DNA of 64,000 nt from Hirudo medicinalis (GCA_011800805.1 MPNW01000036.1:2569-66568), one strand, 5' to 3'; positions 12,401 to 24,439 are shown, numbered from the stretch's first letter. Notes: generated by a model not told the origin, from the letters alone. Numbers and translations: made by a program.

Positions 12401-13823
12401 TCAAACTCCTTGACAGTCTTCATTCTATTTATGACAGCCTCAAGAGTTGCACCTCTGCTGCCATCACTGATGGTATGAACCTCATCAATCAGGAGCAACT
12501 TTATCTGTTTCATCAAAGATCGGTTATGCTTCCATCTGCGGGTCATGAAGTCCCATTTCTCTGGAGTTGTCAATATCAGTTGGACATTCGTCAATTCAAA
12601 GTAATCCTCTAGGTCACTATCTCCGGTCAACTCACAGCAGGCCAAGCCATAAGTTGAAAATTTATTTTTCCAGACATCAAACTTTTCACTTACCAGGCTT
12701 TTATGGGGGCCATATAAATAACTTTAAAATCTATTATTTGTTTGATTTCTTTAAGAAGTATCAGCCTCAACATAGCTAACTCGAATACAACAGTCTTTCC
12801 TGATCCTGTGGGGGCTCCGATAACTAGAGACTTATCTGTATATAGAGCATCATCAAGGGCTTTCGTCTGAATAATGTTAAAATAAGAAAATGGAAACAAT
12901 GGTCTAAATTTTTGTGGAATTTCAGTAACTGGTCGAAGATCCAAATAATGAGCCTGCACAGTCAAATCAGAAATACCTTTGCTCTTATTATCCATGAGTT
13001 CTTTTGACACTACAACCGAAAATCCCTTCACTGAAGTCCTCGGTACTTCATAAAATTTGTCAGATGCCACATAATTTGAATGCGATGTCAACTCATTTTT
13101 GTGACCTATGTGGTCGGTGTAATTTGAAATCTCCCTTACTTTAGATAAACATACCTCTCCGCCATTGAAATTATCAGCACTATTATCATCATTAACAAAA
13201 ACATTACTGCAAGGCTTGTTTGATGAGTTTGAAATGTTCGAAAAGTTTGAAGGTAGAATAGCGTCATGCCTGCTTCTGTTTTCATGAAACGTGAAATTCT
13301 CAAAATACCTGAATCCAGAATTCTCCATAAAAACGATATCATTTTCATCAATAACGTTTTCAACGTTGAGCTGTGAACCATTTTCAGCTTTCCTCATTGA
13401 ATTCAATGCCAGATTATCAAATGAATCAGTGTCACCTTCATGAAATTGCTTTGAACATGTAATTGTTGAAGCTTCAAGCTGTCTCTTATAATGTGCAGAA
13501 TTTAAGCAATGAGAAATTGGCTTGCTTGGTTTACAGACTTCGCTAACATTTTGACTGTGCATAAAAGGTCTAGCAGAAAAAATCTGAGATAGCATAAGTT
13601 CACCTGTAAGAGGTAATGGAACATTCGCTCTGCTTTCGGTAGTTCTGATGGACACGGCATCGTGGCTAGTATAGCACTTTCTATCTTCGTCCTCATTCCG
13701 CAAAATGATCTTGTTTGAAGCACCTTTGTCGCCTCCCAGCAAGTTTTCACTTCTTCGGCATCTTTCGGCAATCGAATCTGCAACATGTATGCTGGAAGAG
13801 AGTTTCATGTCGATACGTTTCAA
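9451..13823 (-). CDS. HFM1: Meiotic ATP-dependent DNA helicase HFM1/MER3, two exons, with two frameshifts
   Basis: HFM1/MER3 unwinds recombination intermediates in meiosis and promotes interfering crossovers. Exon 1 is 13823-11762 and exon 2 is 11433-9451, joined in phase 0 (GT-AG). Together they give about 1,348 residues, against 1,435 in human HFM1. Helicase motifs in order are GAPTGSGKT (about 336-344), LLIDEVH, AVSATIPN, GIAYHHAGMD, TTLALGVNLPA and QMIGRAGRP, followed by a Sec63-like domain in exon 2. Exon 1 is broken twice. Near 12695 the frame jumps after PIKA, and one extra base restores the family sequence LVSEKFDVW. Near 11830 it jumps after VNLPA, and one extra base restores HLVIIKSTQHYVMGEY. 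There is no other stop in either exon. Both breaks are single missing bases in short runs, so base-call or assembly error is at least as likely as gene death. The near absence of introns is unlike its neighbours. Confidence 0.92.
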
Positions 13824-14790
13824 GACTAGCGGAAATCATAAATTAAAAGCAATTAGTCAAAGGCGCATCAAAGTATTCAGAATGCCCCCTTAGGTTGACG
13901 ATGATGACGAACTCGCACTTTGTCGGATTTTCACTAATAAACTCGAAGGTCAGGCTCTCGCACACCACATATCAAGTTAGCAGACGATAAATTGTACAAA
14001 GATTAATTAGAGAAATATTAAGCAATGTTATTATTTTTAAATCAAAACCAATTGGTTATTATCATATTTTGTATCAAAATTTATTTTAAACAAATACTAA
14101 TATTTTAATAATTAATTGAGCTCCTTGCTAAACATGTCTTGCGCGTTTGTGAATTCGTAAAATAAATTATTTTAATAATGTTTAAATTATTTGTTTATTG
14201 AAGCATAAAATTAAGATTCGGAATTAAGGCCAGGATTCCAACTAACTTCATAATTTAAAAATTGTTGCGCCAATATGAAAGGGGCAGGCCAAAAACATCG
14301 AAAGTTCATGATCCAAAATAAGAGACTATTTATTCAAAATAGCAAAGCATTTAATAAAAGTCATTTACCTCGTCAATAAATAACGCAAGCAAATGATTAG
14401 TTCGTCATGATTCATGATTAAGTTTGTCATGAGGAAAATGCGAAAATAATAAAAAGCGCTTTTACCTATAATCTAATCCATGGAGGTAAATCAATTTGAT
14501 TTGACATTTTTTTCTTGCACATTTATTTTAAATTTATTTGTGCATAACGGGAATTTTATTATAACAAGCAGAGGAGGGTTCTACGTAAAAGGTATATAAA
14601 TCGCCGAATGCATATACAATGGGGGCCGTGAAAATAAATGATAATAATGATAATGAATCAGAGTTTGATTATATAATATTATTTGGCGTATGTCCAAAAG
14701 TTCAAGGTCACTTCAATATTGAGGGTAGCTTTCCCTGAATAGGAAAGTTTTGAGGGCAGGGTGAAAACCGGCTGGTTCAGCATTGTTAAT
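13824..14790. other. AT-rich spacer upstream of HFM1
   Basis: First part of the 2-kb gap between the divergent HFM1 and receptor genes. It is AT-rich with no coding frame. A poly-G run lies near 14797-14806. From about 14800 onwards the sequence looks like the 3' end of the retroelement described next. Confidence 0.45.
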
Positions 14791-14799
14791 AGAAGGGGG

Positions 14800-15469
14800 G
14801 GGGGCTATTCCAGATCTGCGGCCAACAACGTAGACCTGCCTTCCAGTGTCGGGCAGATGATTTGACGAGGGAGCCCCTGGTTGCTGATATGAGCCTACAA
14901 GAAATATGTGCGGTGTGGATGAAAGGCAGGTATGACGGTGCGTAACCTAGGTGAGACTTGAATATAGAAGACTTGAGTGTAGAAATTTTGTAGTCTGCTG
15001 TTCTTTGGCGAATGTGCAGCCAATGGATATCGCGAAGAAGAGGAGTACCTCTCTTGAGAGGTGGTCGTGTTTTCTTTTGTGTATGATTTTAGCAGCTGCG
15101 TTGTTGACCCGTTGAAGCTGCTAGACAGTAAGGTAAACCGACCAGAGATGAATTGCCGTAGTTAAACTTTGATAAGACAAAAGATGTTATGAGAAGCTTC
15201 CGCACACCAAGAGAGAATGGAACGGCAATGCTGCTGATTTCCATGAGAGATGCGTAGCAGGAACGAGTTGTTTTGTTGAAGAAGTCTTGTTTTCTTTGTT
15301 GTAAATTTTCTTTGCAGCTATTTTGATAACGCTGAAGCTGCTCAAGACTGTAAGAAGGCAAACCGAGAGTCAGTTTTTGAGAGAGAAGAATATCTTTTGA
15401 GAATATGTCGGCAATGCTGCGAGTTCTCTCCTTGAGATATGCATAGTAGCATCGTTTTGTTGATTTCAA
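14800..15469 (-). pseudogene. Non-LTR reverse transcriptase C-terminal fragment with internal duplication
   Basis: Minus-strand codons 15469-15089 give 126 residues including TTRSCYASLMEI and LLITSFVLSKFNYGNSSLVGLP. The second string is the familiar C-terminal block of non-LTR reverse transcriptases (usually TSRLDYCNSLLAGLP). About 200 bases occur twice in tandem: near 15064-15265 and near 15285-15460 both show GCAGCT, GAAGCTGCT, AAACCGA and GATGCGTAG/GATATGCATAG in the same order. Because of this the conserved GLP end is followed by a second partial copy. It is 5'-truncated and shares sequence with the fragments at 8275-8800 and 24440-24745. Confidence 0.7.
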
Positions 15470-15861
15470 TAATCATAGGACATTCTCAATCCAACCAGAA
15501 TCCCGTGCATGTTACAACTTTGGATCTTAAGTCAGAAAAATATCAAGGTTGCTTAAACACTTTGTTTCTGCTTCCGAGATATGGAAATGATACCATCTTC
15601 AATCCCCAGATCGCAAAAAGCATATAATAAATATTATTAGAAGACATGCTAGGAACAGATTAGAAGTATTACATCAGCTACAATTAAAATAAAGTTAAAA
15701 GAGAATTAAATGAAAAAATAAAGTTAAGATTCAAACAGCAGTGAATTTTAGCTTCTGCATTTTGACTAACACATTTTTAAATTTTGTGACGTTTAATTTA
15801 TTTATTGATTTAATTCCTTATTACTTTTAGTGGTTTATTTAACGGCATTCTCTTCTACGTA

Positions 15862-18800
15862 ATGCACGCATTAAAGACGTGCTATATTTTTGTGATGCTG
15901 TTAATCTTCAAGTTACTGTTATTACTAAAAGGTAAATACTATAAATAATGTATTCAAGGCTTACAATTTTAAATAAACATGTCCACTAAATGCGTCTACA
16001 CGTCATTGCAGCGGCTACGGCTGTTAACGTGATCGTGATGGCAGACATAATGATATGTCGTAGACATGCCTCTACTGAGATCATAGACGGCCAGCAGTTT
16101 GAAATATCTGATCATATTGAAAGTAGTTGCGGCAAGCATCCAGATATTACAGTTACTTTGCAAAATACATTTTTCATACATTACATAGACCTGTATGGAG
16201 GAGAATCTCATACTAATGGTTGATTCATGGAAATTGATAATACGTTTTGACCGGGAATTCTGAAATGTTGCGTGCAGGCTCATTTACTATAAAACGAATT
16301 TCAGGTAACAACTCGGTTAATTAGCATATAGCCGTTTTGGATAGGATTTAAACAATAGAAATAAGTGACCAGTAGCCATTCTGGGAATAGCGAATTCTTT
16401 TGCCTCACAGGCTGGTTTCTTTGAAATGATTCGTCTTTAACACTGCAAATAATGGCATAATGCTTATTACAGATTAGAATTCCAGGATTTTCAAAATGAA
16501 GTTTACTTTGATTCAATGGTTAATTATGCCTAGTTGGCGGAAAAGCAATAATTTTCAAGCATGTGAAATTTGATTCCACGAAATGGGCATTATTTGCTAT
16601 TTCTTATAAGTCAACGGACTTTAGTTCTACAATGAAAAATATCGTTCCATCGTCATTTTAAAAAATATTTTTTTATTTTTCCCTAATGATGAGTTTCGTA
16701 ATGGTTGGTTTATGGAATCAGGGCCGCCGAGGGGGAGGGGTGGAAGGGGGGGGCGAGTGCCCAGTTGCACATCAATTTTTTTGGGCCCGCTTGGGTCTTA
16801 TAGTATTATAATCAGTTATGCAAAGTTTATATTTTATACCTACATAAAAATATTACTGCCACATTTATTCAACTGCAATGATAAAGCCTTACGAAAAAAA
16901 AATACTTGCTTGTAAGGCATAGAAAGTAATTATAAATAAAATTATTTATTTATTATAATCGCATTTTTGCATTAATTTAACGAAAACAATTTTGTAAAAT
17001 TGTATCAACATCAACCAAAGATGAGCTTATATTATTACGCTTTGTATGGCAACTCGTTTGTTTAAAACCTTTTCCGTAAAAAATAAAAATTTAGGGGCCC
17101 GTACTCAATTAGCCTAAGGATCCGAAATTTCTCTCGGCGGCCCTGCATGGAATGAGGTTATCATCATTGAAGCCATGAACGATGTTGGACAAAGGTGAAG
17201 TATAGCTGAAGAACACCAGCAAGAAGTCTAATCTAGTCTAGGATTGGAGTTATGGTCACCAACCTCAAGACTCATTGAGGCATGATGGAAAGATGAGAAA
17301 GTCAAGAAAAAGCAAGGCCAACGGTGCAAAAGTCGGTCTGAAGTATGTCTAACAATATCTGTTGGTGGATTGTGTCCAAGGTTGCCGAGAGGTCGAGGAC
17401 TACTGCGACGGCGCAATTGTAACTGTAATCTTTCAATTCCTCTCCTGGAGGAATAACCATTTAATTTCGAGATGGAGGCGTTATCTTGCTAACTTTAACT
17501 TGTTAAATTAACTTTATCGAGTGGGGATTTGTTATTCAGGATAAAGAGGTACTTGCCCAGAGTCTCAATACATTTTGAAAAATTCTTTCCATCGAAGACA
17601 GCCTGCCCGAATGAACCAAGGGAAAGAAATGGCAGCCAAGACGATGATGGATTCATCTCCAAAATTTCTCTTTAAAATTTCCAAAGTAATTTTGGAAGTC
17701 CTCATGCCAATAATATTGGAAGCCGCGTGAACCGACCAAATTCAACGCTTTTTATCAGTTCATAATTTTGATAGGGGTCTTTAAAAGTCCAACAGTTGTT
17801 GACAAGGGGGAGGGAGGGGATCAAAAATTACTTTAAATTTGTTGACATAATTAATAATGACGACCCATATATTAATATGTTATCTTGTAAGTTTTGCTGC
17901 ATAGCCATTCGATTAAAATATTTCGATCCCACAACGATATAGCGAGTATATTTCTCACGAGATAATGTAAAGGATATTTGAAGTTGTCAGTTCTGTTTTC
18001 CCAACGTTAATTTGCATTTACTTCAAATATTGTTTACATCAAAATACGATTTCTGCTACCAAATAAAACATCATGAGGTTAACAATGAGGACTTGCTATA
18101 CTACATTTAACAATTCTTTTATTTCAATTTTTAAAGTCCTAATAAATGGAATAGAGGGTAAGGGTTACCATATAGTTAAATCCGTCGCAAGTAAAAATAA
18201 TTGCTTTTAAGCACGTAAAAAATATTCCAGTCCTTCCCGGAGCAACGTAAATGTGTGAAAACATTGATTCTTAATTAATTTTGAGAATTCTTGAATGGCT
18301 ATATTATAGGCACGATAAAGTTTGGTGGAAATTACATTGTAAACCTTCAAGAACACTATCCACATAGTGCCTGTGTATATTGGAGAATCAAGCATCTTGA
18401 ATTTCAGGCTATGAGGGCGAATTGCATGCTTAGTGCTAAAACTTCATTATTTTTCATAAAACTTGAAAATATACCGTTTTATGTTGCTGAAATTGAAGCT
18501 CACAGTCTTGGTAATTTCTCAATTCGTTTAGTGATTTTCGTTTCTGACCTGCAAAATGCATTAAGTTAATTTGTTCATAGAACATAGTGTCGATGGACCT
18601 GTCCTTATTTACCGAGGGTGTTTCAAAAAATTTCCAGCCTTAGATAATGTGAAAGCAGATGCTGCAGGCTGCAGACGTCATTGTTTTGCGATAAGGAAGT
18701 ATATTTATTTCGCTTTAAAGGTAGATTTTTAATTTGAAACTTTGGAGTGTATGAATCTTTATAAACAATAACCGCATCTTAATACGATATGAGAAGAGAT

Positions 18801-21800
18801 TAAAGAACAACATGAAAGCCACGGACTAACGTAATTTTGTGACATTACAAGAACCACCTTCTTAAGAGATATGAGCAACATAATTAGACTTGGACTCATA
18901 GCTTCTAAGTAGTCCAAATCATCTAGATTATGCAAGGGATTTTAATAAAATAAACAAACAAACATAGCTTCTAAGTGGGTTCTAAGCTGATTCCTTCTAA
19001 ATATCGTTTGTAAATAGAGCGGAAGAATTTAAAGAATTAAGAATTAAGAATTAAGAATTTAAGTCACTAGAAATATTCAGGCATTTACAATCATACATTT
19101 GACTTAATAAAATAGCTTATTTTATAACAAGCAGTCAGTTTTGTGAGTTGCATAAAATTAACTAGTAAGTAATACAAAATATTTCCAAGGAGCGTTGCTT
19201 CCATAAATGCAATTCATGTGTGCATGCATTTTTGATTCGATATTTTAATTTCATGAACTATTGGTAAATATAAAATATTATGTTAATAAATGTCATGATC
19301 TATGAAGGGGGTCGTCTGTTCTTGTGGGAATAACACTGATGTTGCGACAGAACAACCTTTAGAAAACTGTAACTTAACTTGTCTTACCTCAAAGGATACA
19401 TGCGGTGGAATTGGATTATTTTCGGTTTATATTGGTTAGTGCCAATATTACTCAATTTGGCTGCAAGTTGGCTCAGAGGATAGCGTTCCTGCGAACGACG
19501 ATAGAAGCAACAGTCGTTACGTGTCATGTTCGAAACCCATCTTGCACCCCCATAAAGCGCTCCTTGGAGCCGGCGCTACAAAAATGGTCTAAGCGCCCCT
19601 GACGCTCACGCTTATAGCGCTATATAAATAAACTTACTTATCGATTATAAACTTTGTATCTTCATAATAAAGGGCTTTCACAAGTCGTTTCCAAAGATAA
19701 TTTCTCAACAAATCTCATTTTATCACGCTATTAAATGTAGGATTTGTTCAGTTGCCTAGCTTAAGAGGATGTGAGAATAAAACTCTTGACAGTACAGAGG
19801 AGAGTAATGACATGACTATTGAAAGATGCATCAAATTGTGCGATAGAAGCTACTATGCATTGCTCAGGGTAAAATATCTCTTTTATACATATAAATATAG
19901 CGTGCAATGTGATAGTCCTTATATGTTGTCGGAGCAGCACCAAAGCAAATGCGTTGGAGTTCAATTCCTGGCACGCTCGCAAGAGTTTCTGTCACTAACT
20001 ATACATGGGCGATCGACAAAATTGATTTTGATATATCATACATGGAATACTTGTACTTGCCAGACATGGGGTACTTGATACTTATACTTGTACTCGCATA
20101 GCATCGATTTCAGGTACTTGTACTCGTAATACCTGGAGCACTTGTACAAAATATTATTTTTTCGACAGAAAAAGTTATTCAACGCGAAATCATTTTCCCA
20201 ATTTTACTATAATTTGGAAACATTTTTCATCCATTGACCAAATTAATGTTTCATGTTCATATAAAACAGAAATCCACTTTGAATTTTATTTGCATCTTCT
20301 AAATTTTGTAGCTCATAAGCAAGCCCTTTCCTATTTTGGATGGTCCAAAAACATATTTTTACACAAGTTATAAGTTTTAATGTTTCTAGGAAGCCCAAAT
20401 TTAATGAGATGTTTTATATTTGGTAAATGTCAAAATTGGAATAAATTCCACTGTTTGATGTACGATAATTTTGCTTAAAATGCTCCTTCTATCTAAACAT
20501 TTTGCCCACTATATTTGAATCAACCAAATCGGGCAATATGTTATGCGATACATCAGGTCAACCACTATTTACAAATGAGTTATGATGACAATGAATACTC
20601 TGTTTCCCATTTTGGCAATATCATAAAGATAACTTTAAATTTTTATGGGTCTGAGAGTGCTTCAAGTGCCCCAGTGGGAAGAATATTTAATAATGGAGGA
20701 GTCATTGTGAGACCCTGTAGGCCTAAAATGAACTCAAGAACCTTGGCTCCCCTACCATTGCTAAAGCATAACTCAAACATCGTGTGATAACATTATTTTT
20801 TTTAAGTTTGTATATTTTGAATAAATAAACTTGATATCAAACCTTGTCGCTAATTGTCTGTCCTCTGAGTGCAAACTTTATCATTTTGTTTAAGGCATAG
20901 TTTACTTAAGGCTATTTATTATTTGATAATAATAACAACATTGATTATTAATAATTATACCAATGTATAATTTTAAAGAATAACTTTGTTTTACCTGAGA
21001 CAAATAAATTTGAGCAATAAACAATCATTTTAAGCAGTCTGAGCAATGGAGCAGAGATAAATTAGTGATGTACTTGTACAAGTACTTGTTCATAACCCGT
21101 CGGTACTTGTAGTTGAGCTTCAATATTTAGTCACACGTCTGGTACTTGTACTTGGACCTCCGGTACTTGTACTAATACTTATTCACATTCGGAAGTACTT
21201 ATTCCGACGTCTAAGAATAATAAATAATTAACTCTTTAATCAAATCTATTTGGTTTTATATCAATTTTTATTCCAAAGGATGGCAGCCATTGCGCCTGCT
21301 TCAATGATACCATTGGTAAAAATATTAATAATTTTGCAAGTTGCGACAAGTTATGTTCTGGAGATTCAACAAATTATTGTGGCGGGGAACATAGCTGGTC
21401 CATTTACTCAAGTAAGATAATTTTAATGATTGTCACGCATTACACCTATAGAATATTTTTTACATATGTTTAAGTTTCTTTGTAAACATCAACTTTTTCT
21501 TAGCTTGTTTAAACAAAGGTGATCCATCATTATCATGTTCCGAGCTATTTCATTGCTCTGAATCATGGGACGAATTGGGAGTATGCCGTGAAGATTGTGA
21601 AGCTGGTTACTTTGGTGAACATTGTATTGAAAAAGGTGTTAATACTCTGCTAATATGTTGACAGATCGTAAAACAAAAATAATACTGTCAAAATTCTGAA
21701 GTCCCACATACTTACATTCTACATTATTGTAAGCAATAGCGATTACGATATGACCAGGAGAAGAGCTTATAAGTAACAAATTAAAATATAAAATTATGTC

Positions 21801-24259
21801 AAGTATGTAATGCTAAAACTCATCCTAATCCATTTCAACAACGAGACCTGCAACATGCAGCGTCGGGCCATCCAAAACATCCACTTTTTAAATGGACGCT
21901 ATTAGAAGTCAAACATATTCAGGCTGTAATCTTAACGACAACACGAAACGTTGTAGTCCCTGTTGAAGCTCCATGTGGAATTATGTTATTAGGGTATTAC
22001 ATAGCTTACATAGCTTAAGATGGCAAATGCTTGAAATAAGAGTTTTTTTTACTTATTTGTTTTAGAAGCAGGTGTGAATTCGCTTAACTTATTTTAGGAT
22101 TCCAAATGAATGTCAAAAAGGAATGTTTTCCTAATCCGTGTGAAGATCCGAATTCATATTGCATTTATAGTGAAATAAGTGGCAAACAGACATGTGTTTG
22201 TGATAAAGGTTACCGGAAAGTTGAGCGACAATATTTGTCCAAAGAGAAAATTTGCCGAGGCAAGTAAAATATAAAAACTTATTCTTATTTATTTATTGAA
22301 GTTATTCAGTTTTTCAAACCCTAGGTGCCACATGCTTAGATAATTATATTAGTTATAATTAATATTTCACTGCGTTTGTAAGCAAGTGCATGTTATATAA
22401 GTTATGACAGTGTAAGTAAAGTATGAATAAAACCCCTTCCATTGCCCTAGAATCAGAAAGTTCAAATTCTCGAAGTTTATTAATTTTGATCCTGAATAGA
22501 CCGGCTGGCTTAACAAAAATTGTTGCTTTTTATCGTCTTAAGCAGCAGGAATGCAACCTATTGTGCTAAGATGCTCGCCAATCATTAGTAAAGGTCTTTA
22601 ATGTCCTTACGTGCAATTATTAACATAGTCGTTACTGAAATTGTTTTAATTAGATAGATATTATCCTAGACATTGATGAATGCTTGACCAATCCCTGCGA
22701 TGAACAAACGTCAACGTGCAAAAATTTAGAAGGCACTTACGAGTGCACATGTCATTCGAATTACTATCAAGTGACTGCAACTACTTGCAAAGGTAATATA
22801 TGGCAATAATATGAAGAACCGCTCAGGGTTCAAGGGGAGCACTAAATTCTCATACTTTTTTTATTTGTGGGGGATATATTTAGTTAATTTCAAAAAATTT
22901 CAGTATAATAGCTCCAATAAAATTAGTGAAGCTTGTGGCAACATTATTACATATTATAAGTTTCGATATAGAAATTACTAGTGTCTTTGCTTTCCTTGTG
23001 TCTTTTGTGAAAGTAGTTGTTTGCAGCTATTCCACCAGTACTAGACTTTACTGTTGTAATAAAAAAAAAGAACCACATTTAGCCGAATAGTCAATTCCTC
23101 AGTTAACCTAACTGAATAATCGCCATGATATGGTTTGCGCAAGTATGAGCAGTTAATACCAATAGTTGACAACAATTTTTAAACTAAATGATTACCGATT
23201 AAAAACAATTATGAACTTGGCATCAAAGCGGGCCATTAAAAATTACATTATTCTGTTTATCCTTTTTCTGTCCGATGACTTTTCCTGAGGTGGTTGGCTG
23301 CTTTAGGTTATTAATTATTTATGATTGATGAAGACAAATTAATTAAGTTTCATAAGTACGCGATTTCGTACTAAATTAAAAATGAAATTAAATAATAGCC
23401 TGCTTATTTTGCAGCCTTAGAAAAAGAAGCTCCAGTTGAGTCGCCAGTTGTGATCAGCATCATACTAGTAGTTGTTGTATTATGTTTGGGGTTGGTGAAA
23501 TTCTTTATTCTATATTGCAAAAATATTTCGTTAAATTTTACTTTTATCTTTTTAACAACGAAGCAGGCCTGATATTAAAAAAAAAAATGAGAGAAGTAGG
23601 ATTTATCATGCAGACTTTAGTATCCTTAAACCGCCATAAGTGAATGTTAAATTAATTTAAGGAAAATATATGCAAATAGTCTTTAAATTGGCTTGATTTA
23701 AACTTATCCGCTGCAGTCAGGACCGCCGACGGAAATTTCGGGCCCCTATGTTATGTCAATTTCGTAATGGAAAAACGAAATTTTAAAAAAGTTTTAAACC
23801 CGGGCGGACCCCTGGGCACTTGAACCCCTGCCGCCCCAAGAGGCCCTGACTGCATATTATATATTCTATTCAGCTTCTAAAAAAGTATTAGAATTTTTTT
23901 GTTTTTGTTTAAAAAAAAATTACATCTCCGTTACGTAGATTGGCTGAATGGGTTGCGTTCCTGCATGCGGCGGTAGTGTCATTAGTCATTAGTAATGTGT
24001 CGTGTTCGCAACCCATCCTGCACCACCAGCGAGCGCCCTCGGGATGGGGCATAACTAGATGTAACTGCATTAATAGTGTCCTATCTGGCAATAATAAAGT
24101 ACAATTATATTTTGTTTTGAACTTATTCAATTTTACTTTAATATAATAAAACTTTTAATGTTATCTAGTCTTACATGGATAGCACTAAGGTGTGTTTTTA
24201 GAAAAAAGAAATCAAAGGGCAGCAACCCTTTCTTAGAGCATTTAGAAGCCAAAACGTGA
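15862..24259 (+). CDS. Single-pass membrane receptor: lectin-like domain, WSC, EGF repeats, transmembrane segment
   Basis: Exons: 15862-15931, 16012-16218, 18310-18510, 19741-19868, 21279-21411, 21504-21635, 22098-22259, 22670-22792, 23415-23490 and 24202-24259, about 429 residues with consistent phases. Exon 1 encodes a leucine-rich signal peptide. Exons 2-3 resemble an F5/8-type or fucolectin-like domain (HPDITVTLQNTFFIHYIDLY, then YVAEIEAHSLG). Exons 4-5 form a WSC domain (GCENKTL, MTIERCIKLCD, then CACFNDT, CDKLCSG and YCGG). Exon 6 is cysteine-rich, exon 7 an EGF-like domain, and exon 8 an EGF domain starting DIDEC. Exon 9 has a valine-rich membrane span and exon 10 a short basic tail. 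Intron 7 begins with GC (22260-22261), required to rebuild DIDEC. An AATAAA at 24330-24335, 71 bases past the stop, supports the end. The donor of exon 9 is weak, so the tail is uncertain. Ligand unknown; the WSC and lectin parts suggest carbohydrate binding. Confidence 0.75.
16719..17145. mobile_element. hAT-type MITE, 427 bp, with 8-bp target duplication
   Basis: The ends are perfect 13-base inverted repeats: CAGGGCCGCCGAG at 16719 and CTCGGCGGCCCTG ending at 17145. They are flanked by TATGGAAT (16711-16718) and CATGGAAT (17146-17153), seven of eight bases identical. Ends starting CAGGG with an 8-bp duplication are typical of the hAT superfamily. No transposase is encoded, so it is non-autonomous. 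Related copies are at 23718-23848, 35446-36150 and probably 58683-58851. It lies in intron 2 of the receptor gene. Confidence 0.85.
17200..17430 (-). pseudogene. Non-LTR reverse transcriptase fragment (LDLSAAFD region)
   Basis: The minus strand near 17400-17300 reads AVVLDLSATLDTIHQQILLD, which matches the conserved LLDLSAAFDTVDHxILL block of non-LTR reverse transcriptases. Flanking codons lose the frame quickly. It lies within receptor intron 2. Confidence 0.7.
19459..19634 (+). repeat. SINE copy, nearly full length
   Basis: It starts GCAAGTTGGCTCAGAGGAT (tRNA-like A box TTGGCTCAGAGG) and continues to the B box ATGTTCGAAACCC, then CTTGCACC, a GC-rich middle, and ends GCGCTATATAAATAAACT. The RNA polymerase III boxes are about 55 bases apart. 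The 3' end resembles the GCGCTATATAAAT tail found on many L2/CR1-type LINEs and their SINEs. Confidence 0.85.
20030..21200. repeat. Region flanked by clusters of TACTTGTAC motifs, possible DNA transposon
   Basis: The motif GTACTTGTACT and close variants occur at least six times in 20040-20150 and again at least seven times in 21065-21205, including the palindrome AGTACTTGTACAAGTACT, spelt as overlapping copies on both strands. The DNA between is AT-rich with one weak 90-codon frame at 20515-20787 that I do not recognise. Such subterminal clusters suggest a non-autonomous DNA transposon about 1.1 kb long. It fills most of receptor intron 4. Confidence 0.5.
23718..23848. mobile_element. Short hAT-type MITE, 131 bp
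   Basis: It starts CAGGACCGCCGACGG and ends GAGGCCCTG, and shares AAATTTCGGGCCCC and GTTTTAAAC with the reverse complement of the element at 16719-17145, so it is the same family. The flanks CTGCAGT and ACTGCAT are palindromically related, and a clean 8-bp duplication is not evident. It lies in receptor intron 9, just after the membrane-span exon. Confidence 0.75.
23933..24061 (+). repeat. SINE copy, 5' two thirds
   Basis: A box region GATTGGCTGAATGGGTTGCG, a middle GCATGCGGCGGTAGTG, B box GTGTTCGCAACCC, then CATCCTGCACC and GCGCCCTCGGGATGGGGC. The LINE-like tail is missing. Confidence 0.8.
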
Positions 24260-24439
24260 TTGAAGAAGTACATTCAATGATGCACATGCAATGCAAACTT
24301 TTTCATATTAAATCACGTCTATTTTTAACAATAAATATACTAATTAATCGATAAATATGCTATATCGCAAGAGAAGATTAATATTTAGAAGGAAAATACT
24401 TTAAGGGCTTTCTTTGAATCTTGACGATCCTCATATGGT

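Noticed and set aside
12204..12413. Plus-strand frames within HFM1 (also 10144-10542, 10820-11125)
   Set aside because: They are antisense shadows of the conserved helicase sequence.
20515..20787. 90-codon plus-strand frame in receptor intron 4
   Set aside because: No recognisable domain or matching splice sites, and it falls in the core of a putative transposon.
21800..22010. Open stretch reading PKHPLFKWTLLEVKHIQAVI, like part of an F5/8-type domain
   Set aside because: The flanking exons (21504-21635 and 22098-22259) join in phase without it and its acceptor is poor. It may be a decayed duplicate lectin exon, so it was left out of the gene model.
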